64,000 nucleotides of DNA from Chrysoperla carnea (taxonomy: Eukaryota; Arthropoda; Insecta; Neuroptera; Chrysopidae): positions 67,186,181 through 67,250,180 of the forward strand of contig NC_058340.1 of the NCBI RefSeq assembly GCF_905475395.1, read 5' to 3'. Made by a program: the position numbers and the translations under genes. The stretch's first letter is position 1. Each line of letters opens with the position of its first letter. The notes under the pieces were generated by a model. The model had not been told where the DNA came from. It saw only the letters and a program-made list of their open reading frames with translations, and did not search any database. This document shows, one piece after another, positions 24,841 through 36,480 of this stretch.

Positions 24841-26245
24841 ATGTCAATATCAACGGACTGTAATTTTTCGTATACTTACACAGTTAATTTCATGCTTGTT
24901 TAAAAACTTTCATACGTGCGCCCCTTTGTAATCTCGCGTCTGTAGAAATGTGCCTATCTGGACACTCTTATGGATAATCCACTTCTTCCCTTCTCTGAAT
25001 CTCAACAAATTATGGATGTCTCACAAATTTCTATCCTTTATAAAAATGGATTTCCAAAATGTGAAAAAACACTGACTTTTCGACTATTATGATAAGAACT
25101 CAAAAAAAAACAATGTATGAATGAAATCTTTGTGTTTTTTATTAATCGTTACTAAGTATGTTTTTCTGTACACAGCTTTAAACAATGCTGAAAGAACTGA
25201 ATTTTATAATTTGAAATGTATACTATTTTTATGAATAAGTATTTACAATTATTGTATATTTATTTATAAATGAAAAATAAAATATTTTGAACTTTTACAT
25301 AAGAACAAATCACAATTTTTTATTTTATAATTATTCAAGGGCTCTAAGAACCAGTGATGAATTTAAGTTTGCCATAAACAGATTCTAGAAATCGTCTAAC
25401 TTTTCCCGATCTCACTATAAATCCTCCATAGTTTTGTAAATAAAGAAATTTTTTAATTTGTTTCATTAAAAAATAAGTCTCATTTCTTATTGAAATAAAT
25501 ACCAAAAAATTTCTAAAATAGATAAAATTGGTTGTGAAAATTGGATAAACCCAAAAAAATATTTATTAAAGATTTCAGATAAAGCCACTACGTACTAAGG
25601 ATACTTCGACTTGCAGGGTAAATAAACGCGTTGATATTATTGAATATTAAATTCATCAATGGCCCCCTCTTTTATTAAAAATGTTCTCAAGTATTTTTGT
25701 AAAATTCTTATTATTTAAATTACGTAACATTAATTAAATTTGTAAGATTAAGTAACAAGGAAAAAACGAATTTAAATACATTATTTGTGATTAATGGATT
25801 TGTCCAGCAAAATTTAACATTAACAAATTTACAATATAGACATTTTTTCTTGCATAAAAATTAAACTTTTGTTTGACCTTAAACTTACTGACAAACAATC
25901 GGTGCAAAATTTTACAGGCGTGCACGTGTCCTTAAAACATGCTGGACGAGTCCATTAAATACTTTAATACTTAATTATGTTAGTAAAAAAAAACGTCATT
26001 TAAAGCTAAAGAACATTTATGAATTGGCTGTAAAAAAAACTTGATTAAAAGGAACTAACAAGTGATTTTATAAGAATAAATAATAAATAAAATAGTAAAA
26101 TTAGAAACACGTTGATTTTTTTTTTAATTTATTTGTCTACACGTACTTAGAATATAACGCATGCATTCTAAAGTCTTGCTGTTTTAAGCGAAACGTTGTA
26201 CGAGCTTTAATTTTCACCAATATAAAATTAAATGTCTATGACGGA
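24841..26245. other. Gene-free AT-rich intergenic DNA
   Basis: No frame, RNA or repeat structure that I can support. Confidence 0.5.
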
Positions 26246-26834
26246 AAAAATGTTGTATCTTTGATATTTGGCACAGTTGTTTATTTGGTTGTAACAACTT
26301 CATATCGAAAAATCGACTAAGGACCATAAAACTCAAATAAAAGTTGTAGCTGAAGTAATTATACACATTTTCGTATTTTAATCGACTTTTAAGCTTTAAA
26401 ATTGACTTTCAGCTTCAAAATTGACCGAGATATGCCAATTTTTAAGATCGTGCAATTTTTTTTGTACATTCAAGCACTCACGAAATCCTCTTATTTAAAT
26501 TGCCTGCAGTCAACTTTATATAAAAAATAATATTAACTAAAAGATACCATAGACAGCACTGTAATGACGGTTGAAGAGGGTATAAATATCTACCTTCATG
26601 GTATTAACAAACAAATAATCATAGAACATACAATCATTCACAAATCTAGTTCGTAAGTCAGAAGTAATTAAGTAGAAATTCTCTTTTCTTCCCTTTAATT
26701 ATATGTTCTAAGATAATGTTTACACCCTCCTCAACCGCATTACAGTTTTTTTTAACCCTCCAAAAAAGGGGTTTGAGCTACACTCTCTCGATTTTTTACA
26801 ACCAAATAAACAACTGTAAGATGCAACACTTTTT
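26246..26834. mobile_element. TIR element with TTGTTTATTTGGTTGTAA arms
   Basis: The left arm 'cacagttgtttatttggttg' near 26271 and the right arm 'caaccaaataaacaactg' near 26799 are inverted copies. The match extends outward through 'gttgtatctt' and 'aagatgcaac'. A related piece in reverse orientation lies near 62330-62570 (shared 'aaagatgcaacactttttt' and 'cccccaaaaaagg'-type text). Non-coding. Confidence 0.55.
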
Positions 26835-26893
26835 TCTTTATTTGTATTACTATGATTTTTTTATTATTTTATTAATAATTGTACTATAATATA

Positions 26894-27010
26894 CAGTGTG
26901 TCCCCGGATAGAGGTAACTATACATGTAAATTTTCTTATTTTGCTTTTTTTCTTAAAATGCAAAATAAGGAAATTTACAAGTATAGTTACCTCTATCCGG
27001 GGACACACTA
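26894..27010. mobile_element. 117-bp near-perfect palindrome, deleted relative of the 9581 element
   Basis: Two arms of about 51 bases, both opening '(c/t)agtgtgtccccggatagag', meet around a pyrimidine-rich spacer of about 15 bases, with TA at both outer borders. The ends match the 714 bp element at 9581-10294, so this is an internally deleted copy. The RNA of either strand would fold into a long hairpin. Confidence 0.85.
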
Positions 27011-27012
27011 TA

Positions 27013-27877
27013 TAATCTTTAGTCAAGCTTTTGTATTCTATACAAAGACCTAGAAATGGTTCTAAAATCCAAACAAAACGTTTAATCTTTTGAATTTTAA
27101 ACAATCATAACATTTGAAATGATCTAATTAAGTTGTCTGAATTTCAAAGCTGCGTACAACGCTTAATATATAATACAATTCGAAAAAAAATTACAATTTT
27201 AATATCAATTAACTTAATCAGAAAAACATGATAAAATTATTTTAATAAATAACGACAAAAAATCAATTTATAAAATAACAATATTTTAGTTCTTCGCTCA
27301 TAGTTTTAAAATCAATTCAATCAAATTTTACAAAATGTAAAAGTTTTCATAATTTTTTCTTGTTTTTTTTAATGGACTGGAATGTAATTTTATCTAAGAT
27401 TATTTTTTATAATTTTGATTTAATCGAATTTTAAATACTACTGTAAGAAATGAAGATGGATAAAGATCAAAAGTTTTTGCAATTCTATGGAACGATCTGA
27501 GTTTTTCATGGAATCTATATTGATTAGAAAGTGAGCTTTGACAAGGCGCTTAGAAGTTCGCCCAAGGTGAAAATTGTCACGAGACAAAAATATTTGACCA
27601 AATTTCATTATATTTCAGCAGATTTAGTTTGGGTAAACTTCAAAGCGCGCGAATGTCACGTTTTCTAATCAATATGACTATTTTACACACTCATACGAAC
27701 ATTTTGAGTACGATCCCATAAAAAATCATATTGTTCCCTGGAATTGTAACCTTAAATGCTTCATTTTCTACAGTATATGTTGGTCTAGACAATCCGAGAA
27801 AATTACCACAGAAACTTTAAAATAGTGAAGATGTCCTCTGAGAGTATGAATTCAAACTTTTATATTTTAAGGCAATA
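27013..27877. other. Gene-free AT-rich intergenic DNA
   Basis: Nothing supportable in any frame. It lies between two TIR elements. Confidence 0.5.
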
Positions 27878-28390
27878 GGGTATTATCGTTGGTCAAAAAT
27901 AAATCACGAAATTTTTAAAAAAGTTAAAATTTATGTAAAAATATACTTAAATATTCTGATTTCGAGTCATAAAAGCACTTTTTTCTTTTAAATATTAAAA
28001 TAAAAAATCGTAATTTTTAAACTGTATATCACGTGACCTAAAACGCGGGTAAGCCCTGCTGTGATGTCATATCGGTATGAGTCATAGGCCATCAGTTAGT
28101 TCAGTGTAGACAGTTGGGTATAATATATACATAGATAAATATTTATATTTATATTATAATCAGATGTCTATGAATATATCTGTCAAAATTATTGTGTTAT
28201 TTCGTATAGTGAAACCCATATTACGTCATCAAATTGGATGCCCGCGTTTTTGACAGTTTAAAAAAGGTTTAAAATTTAATTTAAGTTTTTGGCAAGAAAG
28301 CGTGTGTATTTTTCCGAAATAAATTTTTGGTGGCTTTTTATTAGCAATATCAACATTTTGAAGTACTTTTTCAAAAATAGTGGAATACCC
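27878..28390 (+). mobile_element. GGGTATT TIR element, copy 1 (513 bp)
   Basis: It begins 'gggtattatcgttggtcaaa' and ends 'agtggaataccc', with TA on both sides. An inverted copy of the whole element lies at 30846-31330 in Fcp1 intron 3. Shared inner blocks include 'tatcacgtgacctaaaacg', 'gatgtcatatcggtatgag' and 'agaaagcgtgtgtatttttc'. No coding frame. TA target duplication suggests a Tc1/mariner-like mobiliser. Confidence 0.8.
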
Positions 28391-28982
28391 TATTACTTTA
28401 ACCTTAATCACCACCACTAATCTGCCTTTAACTGTCAAAAACTATCTGAATCAATGTTTAAAAAAAATATTTTTTTCAAAAGACAGCCAAAACGTGCATC
28501 GTGAATTCTCTAATTTATATTCACAAAGAACTCTTAAGCTATTTTCAAAATAAATACTAGAGGAAATCATTAAAATATTTGTTAGCTATTAAACTAAAAG
28601 TATTTTCTTGGTTCGTTTAGACCGACGATTTTAAAACGGCTTACCAGAGCCTAATAGCGATAAAGCGTTTTTTAGAGTTGCCAGAATTGATTACATTAAC
28701 GTGCAAGTCCAAAAATTTATCCACATTTTTAAGCGTCCTATTCATCTGGCAACAATGGTCTTATTAACAATGTACAATAACTGGAACTTAACGTATCTAT
28801 AAAACTAGATTTATCTATTTTCAACAATTCCAAAGATTTTTTTTAGAAGAATAAAGTGTCCAAGTATCAAAATTTTAATGCATAAAAAAATAGTTTTTTT
28901 TTTGTAAACTTTGTTCACTTTGTCTCTAAATGTGCAATTTTCGAAAACACTAAAAAAAATCGATAAAATTTGTACTGAACAT
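28391..28982. other. Fcp1 3' flank
   Basis: 592 bases between the GGGTATT element and the Fcp1 stop codon. No gene. It probably contains the Fcp1 3' UTR, but I could not place its poly(A) signal with confidence. Confidence 0.4.
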
Positions 28983-31900
28983 TTAATTATTTGACAAAAA
29001 TTCCCGTTCAAGTGCTGCACCCATCATATTCCAATCGCCATCATCAATTTCATCAGCCGGTTCGACACTACCCTCACTGTTTGAATCTTGGCCCATATCC
29101 AAATCACTTGATAATTCCTCGCCCCGACGAAATTTTGCACTAGGAAATTCATCAACAGTACTTTCATCACCTTCTTCTACCACACTATCGTCAAAATTGC
29201 GTGGCCGTTTTCGCCAACCTTTTGGATGTTCCTCTGAAAGTGATTCATCAGATGTACTACTTTCTTTATCAGTGTCGCTAGCTTTTTTTAAGTCGCGTAA
29301 TATTTTCTCTTGCGTATTTTCTTCGGTGATTGCATCAATTTCAATTTGTTTTGGTTTTTTATCGCTTTCGCCATCACTTTCACTTTCATCATCGTCTAAA
29401 ATGTCTTCAACCTCACGATCCATGTCAGCAATATCATCACTAGAGAATGACATTAGAGGATTTATTGTATCCATAAAACGTCCACTAGGTGTACGCTTTC
29501 GTACTCCTGGTTTTCCTCCTTCTTCGTAGCTCGGTACATGTTCCGGGCTGCTGCAATGTGGAGGAGGATGTCGGTTTTTTGACGGTTTATTGCTTAAAGG
29601 GTATAATTTTTCATCAGCTTTATCCCAAGATTCAGCGCATGTCCACAACCAATCGGGTGTAACAATGAACAAACCTTTTTTTCTACGTCCCGCATTTACT
29701 TTAGCGGTTCCAGATCGTACGGCAACTAAATGTGTTGTGTCCGGTTGTAAATCTTGCGTTACTTCAGCTCCTAAACTACGTGCTACCAGGTACGCTTTTG
29801 AATTTTCTAAACGTATATGAGTTTGTACAAGTCCACTAAACACTAATTTTGTTCCTAACAGTACTTTACTACGCACAGTTGGTATTACTGATTTAAGATC
29901 GGGTACATTACCCGATTCCATACGATCGTAACTTTCGTAAAATGCTTTATGGATTTTTGCTAAAATTTTTTCTAATGATTGTAGATAATTATCCGGATCT
30001 TTAATTTCAATTACATCATCTTTAGTTTCTGAACCATTCGTTACTTTTACTTCTTCAGTTTCAGATTTTTTTTCAGCTTCACTTTCTGAACTTTTTGTTT
30101 CTGTGCTCCCATCTTTTTCATTATCCGCTGGCTCGTCATTTTCTTTTGGCTTGTCATTTTCTGCTGGCTTGTCATTTTCTGCTGGCTTGTCATTTTCTGT
30201 TGACTTTTCATTTTCTGTTGAATTTTCATTTTCAGATTTTTCTGATTTTGTATTTTCTGTTTCACTGGAAGCTGTAATTTTTGATAAATCTATACCATCT
30301 TGATTATCGGCCTCGTGCTTGTCTAGCCCTGGTGGAGCATTTATATCACCGGTATGTTGGAAAAAATGGTATGGTTTAACGTGAATTAAATTTGATGCGT
30401 ATGACCAAACATCCTCACGATCGTCTATGATGCACACCATATTGTCTCCGCATGGAAATAATGCCCTAATTATATAAAAAATTTCGTTAAATACTAGCAG
30501 AAAAATTAAAAAAACTTGTCAGCAATAGAGCTCTATTGTTAGGGTCATATTTTCACCTCATTTACAAGCTTCTTATTATTGGATGCTTTTTATTAAATTA
30601 GGATTTTAGTCTTTTCTAATGGACTCTAATCTTTTCTAATTTTCTAATGGTTTGGAGGGTTGTAGAGGTACACAAAAAGAACCTTAAAAGTCGCAAAAAA
30701 ATATGATATTACGTCATAAAATAGGGAGAGGGGACATTCGTTAGTCACTTTTTGAGACTATCTAACATACATAAAAATTTTCTTTTAATTTTGAGTTGCT
30801 TTAACTAGATTCCAAACGATATGAGATAGAATAACACTTTAAATAGGGTATTCCACTATTTTTGAAAAAGTACTTCAAAATGTTGATTTTGCTAATAAAA
30901 AGGCACCAAAAATTTATTTCGGAAAAATACACACGCTTTCTTGCCAAAAACTTAAATTAAATTTTGAACCTTTTTTAAACTGTCAAAAATCGGTATCACT
31001 ATATGAAATAACACAAATAAGTTTGACAGATATATTCATAGACATCTGATTATAATATAAATATAAATATTTATCTATGTATATATTATACCCAACTGTC
31101 TACACTGATCTAACTGATGGTCTATGACTCATACCGATATGACATCACAGCAGGGCTTACCCACGTTTTAGGTCACGTGATATACAGTTTAAAAATTACG
31201 ATTTTTTATTTTAATATTTAAAAGAAAAAAGTGTTTTTATGACTCGAAATCGGAATTTTTAAGTATATTTTTACATAAATTTTAACTTTTTTCAAATTTC
31301 ATGATTTATTTTTGACCAACGATAATACCCTATTAGAAAGGTAATCTTCATAAAAAACTAACAATTTTGTTTAAAAGGTTTTTTCGACACTAAGTTAGCC
31401 TACATACAACTGTTCAAACATGTAGCTCAATTTAAAGAGTCCGTGAAGGTACGCAAAAGTTTTAGAAACGTCGAAAAAACGGTTTTATCCCAGGAATCTC
31501 CTTCCTTTGGGCTGAAAAGGGCGTGTTATATATATTACTTACTTTAAATTTGCTGTTTTACTCGTTGGATCAAAACATTCATCTCTGGATAAAATTCGAT
31601 GTGAAAAATATTTGCCATCTTGATCTAAAAACATTGCAATCATATGCGCATAATTTCGTGCACCAAATGTACATATGTGCAACTCGAACAATGACGACAT
31701 ATTCTTTAAAAAATTATGTGTGCCTGGACGTAGTCGTGTATGATACCATGGTGATTTTGGACCGTACAATTGAAAATGATAGACATCTTTAATATTTGCA
31801 GGTATATTATCATTCGTTGTATGTATTAATGTTTGATCTAAATCCACCAGAAGTACTAATTTACGATCTCGAAGTAACCGTTCGTTATCCGCTTGACCCA

Positions 31901-33124
31901 ATTTTTGTGCTTGCTGTTAAAACAAAAATATATTTATTAGACCATGTATATGAAATATACATAGTATATTAAGTTTAGTCCCAAGTTTGTAACGCTTAAA
32001 AATATTGATGCTATAAAAAAAAATTTGGTTTAGGTGTTCATAGAATCACCTAATTAGTCCATTTCCGTATGTTTGTCTGTCTGTCATCTGTCGTCTGCCC
32101 GTCTGTCACCACGATTACTCAAATACGAAAAGAGATATCAAGCTGAAATTTTTATAGTGTGCTTAATACATAAAAAGTGAGGTCGAGTACGTAAATGAGC
32201 AACATAGGTCAATTGGTTCTTGGGTCCGTAGGATCCATCTTGTAAACCGTTAGAGAAATAACAAAAGTTTAAATGTAAAAAATGTTCCTTATAAAAAAAT
32301 AAACAACTTTTGTTTGAAACATTTTCTTGTAAAATCACTGTTTACCCACGAGGGCGCTAATTAGATGCAAATTTGGTAGTATGCAATTTTTGTAACCTTC
32401 AAAGTGTAATTTGACTGGATAATATTTTATAGGGTTTTTGGATTGTGAATTTTGACATTTTCCTTCAACTTAACGACTCCAATTAATCGGAATTGAAATG
32501 GGAAAACAGAATGAAATTGCAGTAACATTTTAGAGCACCAATATCATTTTCTCATGTTTTATTCAACTTAGCTTTATCTTTCGAAGGGTTTGATTCATTG
32601 TACACTAAAATAAAGTGTCAGTTGTTTGCATTAGCCCCAGACAAAATTTCCACCTACCTCCTCACTGACTTTAAGCTCAGGTACCGAATGTACCATCGGC
32701 ACCGATGCAACCAACGTTCTCATATCTTCTTTTCGTAAATCGGCCCCACATTCTGCGCACATATCTTTCATAACAGTTGGATGCGAACATTCTTTTAACT
32801 CAAATAAAGGTCCACTAAAATATGAAAAATATAATAAAAAATTTAATTAAACCTTTTTAAATAATGATTAATAGCGCATTCTATTAATAAAAATAGTCAA
32901 TTATACCCAGAATGCACGACATCTCCTTCCTGTGCAACAATTCGATGAACTGTACCTGCTTGAGATGCTTTTAATTTCTTTAAATCAGTTTTATTATCCG
33001 AAACAACATCATAAAGTAATATAACTCTTCCAATTGATATGGCATTGCCTTCTTTCACTTTCCATTTTATTATTTTTATTGATTTTTCTGTCGGCAGCGT
33101 TATGACGATTATTTTTTCGGCCAT
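28983..33124 (-). CDS. Fcp1: Fcp1/CTDP1, RNA polymerase II CTD phosphatase
   Basis: Nuclear protein phosphatase that removes phosphate from the heptad-repeat tail of RNA polymerase II and so recycles it; also acts in mitotic exit. Coding exons 33124-32907, 32814-32658, 31913-31543 and 30465-28983 join in phase to give 742 aa (human about 961, fly about 880). The N-terminus (about 1-75) has the lipoyl-like fold typical of the family. Residues 84-98 hold CSHPTVMKDMCAECG, a Cys-rich segment. The FCPH catalytic domain has DLDQT at 149-153, whose first Asp is the nucleophile, and the second acidic pair in CIIDDRED at 263-264. A BRCT domain spans about 447-539. Residues 327-365 hold short Glu-Asn-Asp-Lys-Pro repeats. 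The acidic C-terminus ends in WNMMGAALEREFL, like the human RAP74-binding helix. The gene looks complete and is head-to-head with CENP-L. Confidence 0.95.
30521..30650 (+). repeat. Dispersed repeat family G, copy in Fcp1 intron 3
   Basis: The text 'agagctctattgttagggtc', 'cttcttattattggatgctt' and 'tttattaaattaggatttt' recurs with changes at 55597-55720 and 62925-63035. It lies within the intron between the catalytic exon and the last exon. Class unknown; boundaries are approximate. Confidence 0.5.
30846..31330 (-). mobile_element. GGGTATT TIR element, copy 2, in Fcp1 intron 3 (485 bp)
   Basis: It is inverted relative to copy 1 at 27878-28390. The ends are 'gggtattccactatttttga' and 'ttgaccaacgataataccc', with TA at both borders. 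It lies inside the 1,077 bp intron 30466-31542. The two copies bracket the last Fcp1 exon in opposite orientation. Confidence 0.8.
31941..32375 (-). repeat. Dispersed repeat family A, copy in Fcp1 intron 2
   Basis: Read on the minus strand it shows the usual family A block order, from 'gagggcg'-type head text and the 'aacggtttacaagatgga' block to 'gttacaaacttgggactaaa' and 'tatacatggtct'. It lies inside the intron 31914-32657. It faces the copy at 33772-34196, in the opposite orientation. Confidence 0.7.
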
Positions 33125-33369
33125 TTTAAACGGAAATATTTATTTGCCTCCAACACAAAATACTGACCGATGATTGGATTAATTTGTGCGCATGTCTGTT
33201 TAATGTTGTTTGATATTAAAAATGTCATTTTTAAATTTGTCAACATAAATATTTATGTGTTTTTTATATTTATTTTTAAGTAACTTTTAAATTGATTATA
33301 TGTTTTGTGTTTTTTTTAATTAATTAATTATGAGAAATTATATGACGAATTTTAAAAAATAATCCGAGA
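33125..33369. promoter_or_regulatory. Bidirectional promoter gap, Fcp1 / CENP-L
   Basis: Only 245 bases separate the two start codons, so both promoters and both 5' UTRs must fit here unless there are upstream non-coding exons. An ATTGG (CCAAT box on the minus strand) lies at 33173-33177. No TATA box is well placed for either gene, which fits housekeeping promoters. Confidence 0.6.
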
Positions 33370-36300
33370 ATGTTTCAATCAACTAGATCTACATCTGAAA
33401 CATCGAGTCAATCCAGTGGTAATTCACAAGGATTTCGAATAAAAAGGTCTTCGTACACACGAAAAAGTCTTGACGATCCTGAAAGCACTGAAAGTAGCGA
33501 TAATGAAAACGACTTTGAACGTAAGTAGTTATAATATTTTTGATTAAAAAAAATCTTTACTGAGTTTAACCTAGTGCAAACTATTTCGACAACCGGTTTG
33601 ACTGGTCATATTTTTCGAAATGTCTCTGAAACATGTGATCGAAATAGTTTGTACCAGATGAAACAGGCGTAGGTTCATCGTACCAGTAAGAAGTAAATAT
33701 TAGTTATAAATTTTTGTGTATCTGACCCAGCCACTTACTGTGATACTCTAAAACACGCAAAGATAAATTTTAAACAAGTGAAAACGAACACTTGACTGAG
33801 TTGTGAACAGTGATGTTTACAAGAAAATATTTCAAACAAAAGTTGTTTATTTTTTTATAAGGAACATTTTTTATATTTAAACATTTGTTCTATCTCTAAC
33901 GGTTTACAAGATGGGTCCTACGGACCCAAGACCCAATTGACTTACGTTGCTCATTTACGAACTCGACCTCACTTTTTACGACCCTAGCACGCTATAAAAA
34001 TTTCAGCTTGATATTTCTTTTCGTTTTTGAGTAATCGTGATGACAGACGGACAGGCAACAGACAGGCGGAAATGGACTAATTAGGTGATTCTATGAACAC
34101 GTAAACCAAAATTTTTTTCGTAGCATCAATATTTTTAAGCGTTACAAACTTGGGACTAAACTTAATATACTAAGCATATTTCATATACATGGTATGAAGA
34201 GCCGCGAATTTACAATTTTCTAAGAATCCACTTTTTTTGCAGCTTTTTTAAAGAAATCGTGGGATATTTACAGTGTGTCTCCTTTATACAGATTAGATTA
34301 TTCGGACATACATCTAAAAAGATGCTCAAAATGGTTACGAGAACAAATTGTAAATTACGTTAGTGAAAAGAAGAAGGATTATGAGTACCTTGTCCAATTT
34401 TCCTTGATTAAATCTCTGAAAATTGGAGGTAATAAAAACGATTATGTAAAGGTAAATATGATATTTATATATATATATTAAAATTACTCAAAGAAAATCG
34501 GAACCTTTTTTAACCGACTTCAAACAAAACCGGAGGAGGTTATCAATTCCACTATATTTTTTTTTTTATGTTTGTTACCTCAGAACTTTTGACTGGGTGA
34601 ACCGATTTTGATGATTCTTTATCTGTTTGAAAGTTGGTGCTTCCCGTGTGGTCCCATTTCATTTTGGTGTAGTTCTGATAACGGCATCCATGAGAAAACC
34701 ATAAAAGTCTTAAATTTTGCATTAAGTATGCATGACAAGAGGACGCATAACTCAATATCAAGCCAACCGATTTCGATGATTCTTTTTTTAGTAACAAATT
34801 AGCTAGTGTATTCACTAAAAATCACAAAATAAAAAAAATCGTTCAGAACTCATGGATACCGTTATCAGAACTCGACCAAAATGGAATGGTACCACACGGG
34901 AAGCAATAGCTTTCAAATAGATAAAGAATTATCAAAATCGGTTCACCCAGTCAAAAGTTCTGAGGTAACAAACATTAAAAAAAAAAAAATACAGGCGAAT
35001 TGATAACCTCCTCCTGTTTTGTTTGAAGTCGGTTAAAAATAATGTTTCATTCATTAATATTACAGGTAGAAATTCAATCAAAATCCGCTGATAAAACATC
35101 TATATTGTACGAAGGAATATTGTTAGCAACGAGAGAAAGACCACCTAAACTTCATCCTGCATTCACATATTTGCCAACATTAATGGCGCGATGTTCACAG
35201 GACTCAGCAAATATTGTTCATGGACTTCTACAAAAATTATTTGATTGTAAAATATGTAAATCTCATTTAACTACGATCGATTTTAAATGGTTGATAGCAA
35301 TATTTTGTACTGATTTGCGTGTTTCAAAACCTGTGACTATTTCGTATACTAACAGATTCAAGGATGAAAAGAATGCAATAAATCTGGAAATTCCCTTAGA
35401 CTCTTCAAATAAAATTTGGAATAGGTAATACAATATATTTTTTTTTTTATTTTTTTTATAGCACATACTATATCCACTGAGGAAATGAGAAGAAAGATAC
35501 TTTTCTTACTTTGTGTGTAATAGTGGCTATCTCAATTTACTTATTAGACATAAAAAAACAAACGATTGCGTAATCAAAACTGTCTTTACATGGTATTTAA
35601 ACAATAAAAACAATAGGAAATATTCATCTATTTTTTTAATTTTTTTAATTCATTGTTTACACCGTTATAATAAAGTAAAAATATAAATACTGTTTAAAAA
35701 TGCGGTAATTAAATGTAAAAAAATATTTAAAATACATTATAATTTTGAGATATTTAAACGCAGTTTTTTGGCGCTCTCTGTTGATGACGTATAAGTACGT
35801 GATCTGTCAATTGGTGACAGTACAATGTATAATTTACATTTAAAAAAAATGAATTTACAACAAAGAATTCACACTCGTTATTATTAAGTTTTCTAATAAA
35901 AAGCCGTAGAATAGTATAATTTAATGAAATACCATATAAAATGTGAGTAATTAATATCATACAGTATGTCAAAAAATGATGTCACGTACGTATAAAAATT
36001 TGAATTTCCGTTTTAGAAATTTTTAAATGCCCTCACTGAATTTGTACTTTTATTAATTAACTTTAAGTAATCAAAAAGATGTTAATTACTAAAATAATGG
36101 TTTAGTTGAAATGTCCAGTCATTAAAGTTACGGAAGAAAAATATTTGAACCAAATTTAAATTTCATGAATATTCCCTATTGTTTGTTTTCACTTGTTTTC
36201 TATCTTTTTTTCAAATCTTTTTTTTTTTTTTTTTTGCAGAGTAAGAGGTGAAAATGGTGAAAATCTTACAGTAACAGCGGAAGAGGTTTTAGAATTTCAT

Positions 36301-36480
36301 AGTTTATTTAATAAAATTATTGAAAAATATTTTGAAATTAATGTAGAAAGATTACATTTTACAAAAATAAAAATGTATAATTTTACAGTATCTTATCCTT
36401 TTAAAATTCAAATTAACGATTCACGCTTATTGAAAGAATTGTTACTGTTTCAGGGGGAGGATTCCATCATATTTTATTAA
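33370..36480 (+). CDS. CENP-L: CENP-L, inner kinetochore protein
   Basis: CENP-L pairs with CENP-N in the constitutive centromere-associated network at the inner kinetochore. Exons 33370-33520, 34243-34451, 35066-35424 and 36240-36480 join in phase to give 319 aa (human 344). The first 50 residues are Ser/Thr-rich and likely disordered. The conserved body starts with SWDIYSVSPLYRLDYS at 56-71; the human protein has QWTLYSLTPLYKFSYS there. LLQKLFDC at 174-181 aligns with human WFQKTFDC, followed by a Trp-containing strand (FKWLIAIF). The C-terminal part has EEVLEFHSLFNKIIEKYF, like human EEVDLFMDCLYSHFHRHF. The start is the first ATG after the promoter gap and the frame has no breaks. Insect CENP-L genes are often poorly annotated. 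The identification rests on remembered human sequence and matching length and motif order, so a profile search would settle it. Confidence 0.87.
33772..34196 (+). repeat. Dispersed repeat family A, copy in CENP-L intron 1
   Basis: It begins 'aaacaagtgaaaacgaacac' and ends 'catatacatggtat'. The blocks 'aacggtttacaagatgggtc', 'cgaactcgacctcacttttt' and 'gttacaaacttgggactaaa' are shared with the other copies. It lies inside the intron 33521-34242. Confidence 0.7.
34506..35040. mobile_element. Foldback element in CENP-L intron 2
   Basis: The left arm opens 'tttttaaccgacttcaaaca' and holds 'ggaggaggttatcaatt', 'tgactgggtgaaccgatttt' and 'gcttcccgtgtgg'. The right arm from about 34845 is the inverted copy and ends 'gtttgaagtcggttaaaaa'. 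Arms are about 190 bases with a 150-base centre. The 'aaccgacttcaaa' end is a widespread one among invertebrate foldback elements. It fills most of the intron 34452-35065, close to both splice sites. Confidence 0.8.
35608..36184. mobile_element. TIR element in CENP-L intron 3
   Basis: The inverted ends are 'aacaataggaaatattcat' on the left and 'atgaatattccctattgttt' on the right. Inner text from 35637 ('ttaattcattgtttacaccg') recurs at 63873-64000, where a second copy runs off the window. The 3' end lies about 55 bases before the last CENP-L exon and next to a long T-run that serves as its polypyrimidine tract. Confidence 0.7.

Noticed and set aside
30047-30303. Overlapping open frames in Lys/Gln/Met or Phe/Leu/Ser over the Fcp1 acidic repeats
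   Set aside because: They are out-of-frame readings of the Glu-Asn-Asp-Lys-Pro repeats in Fcp1.
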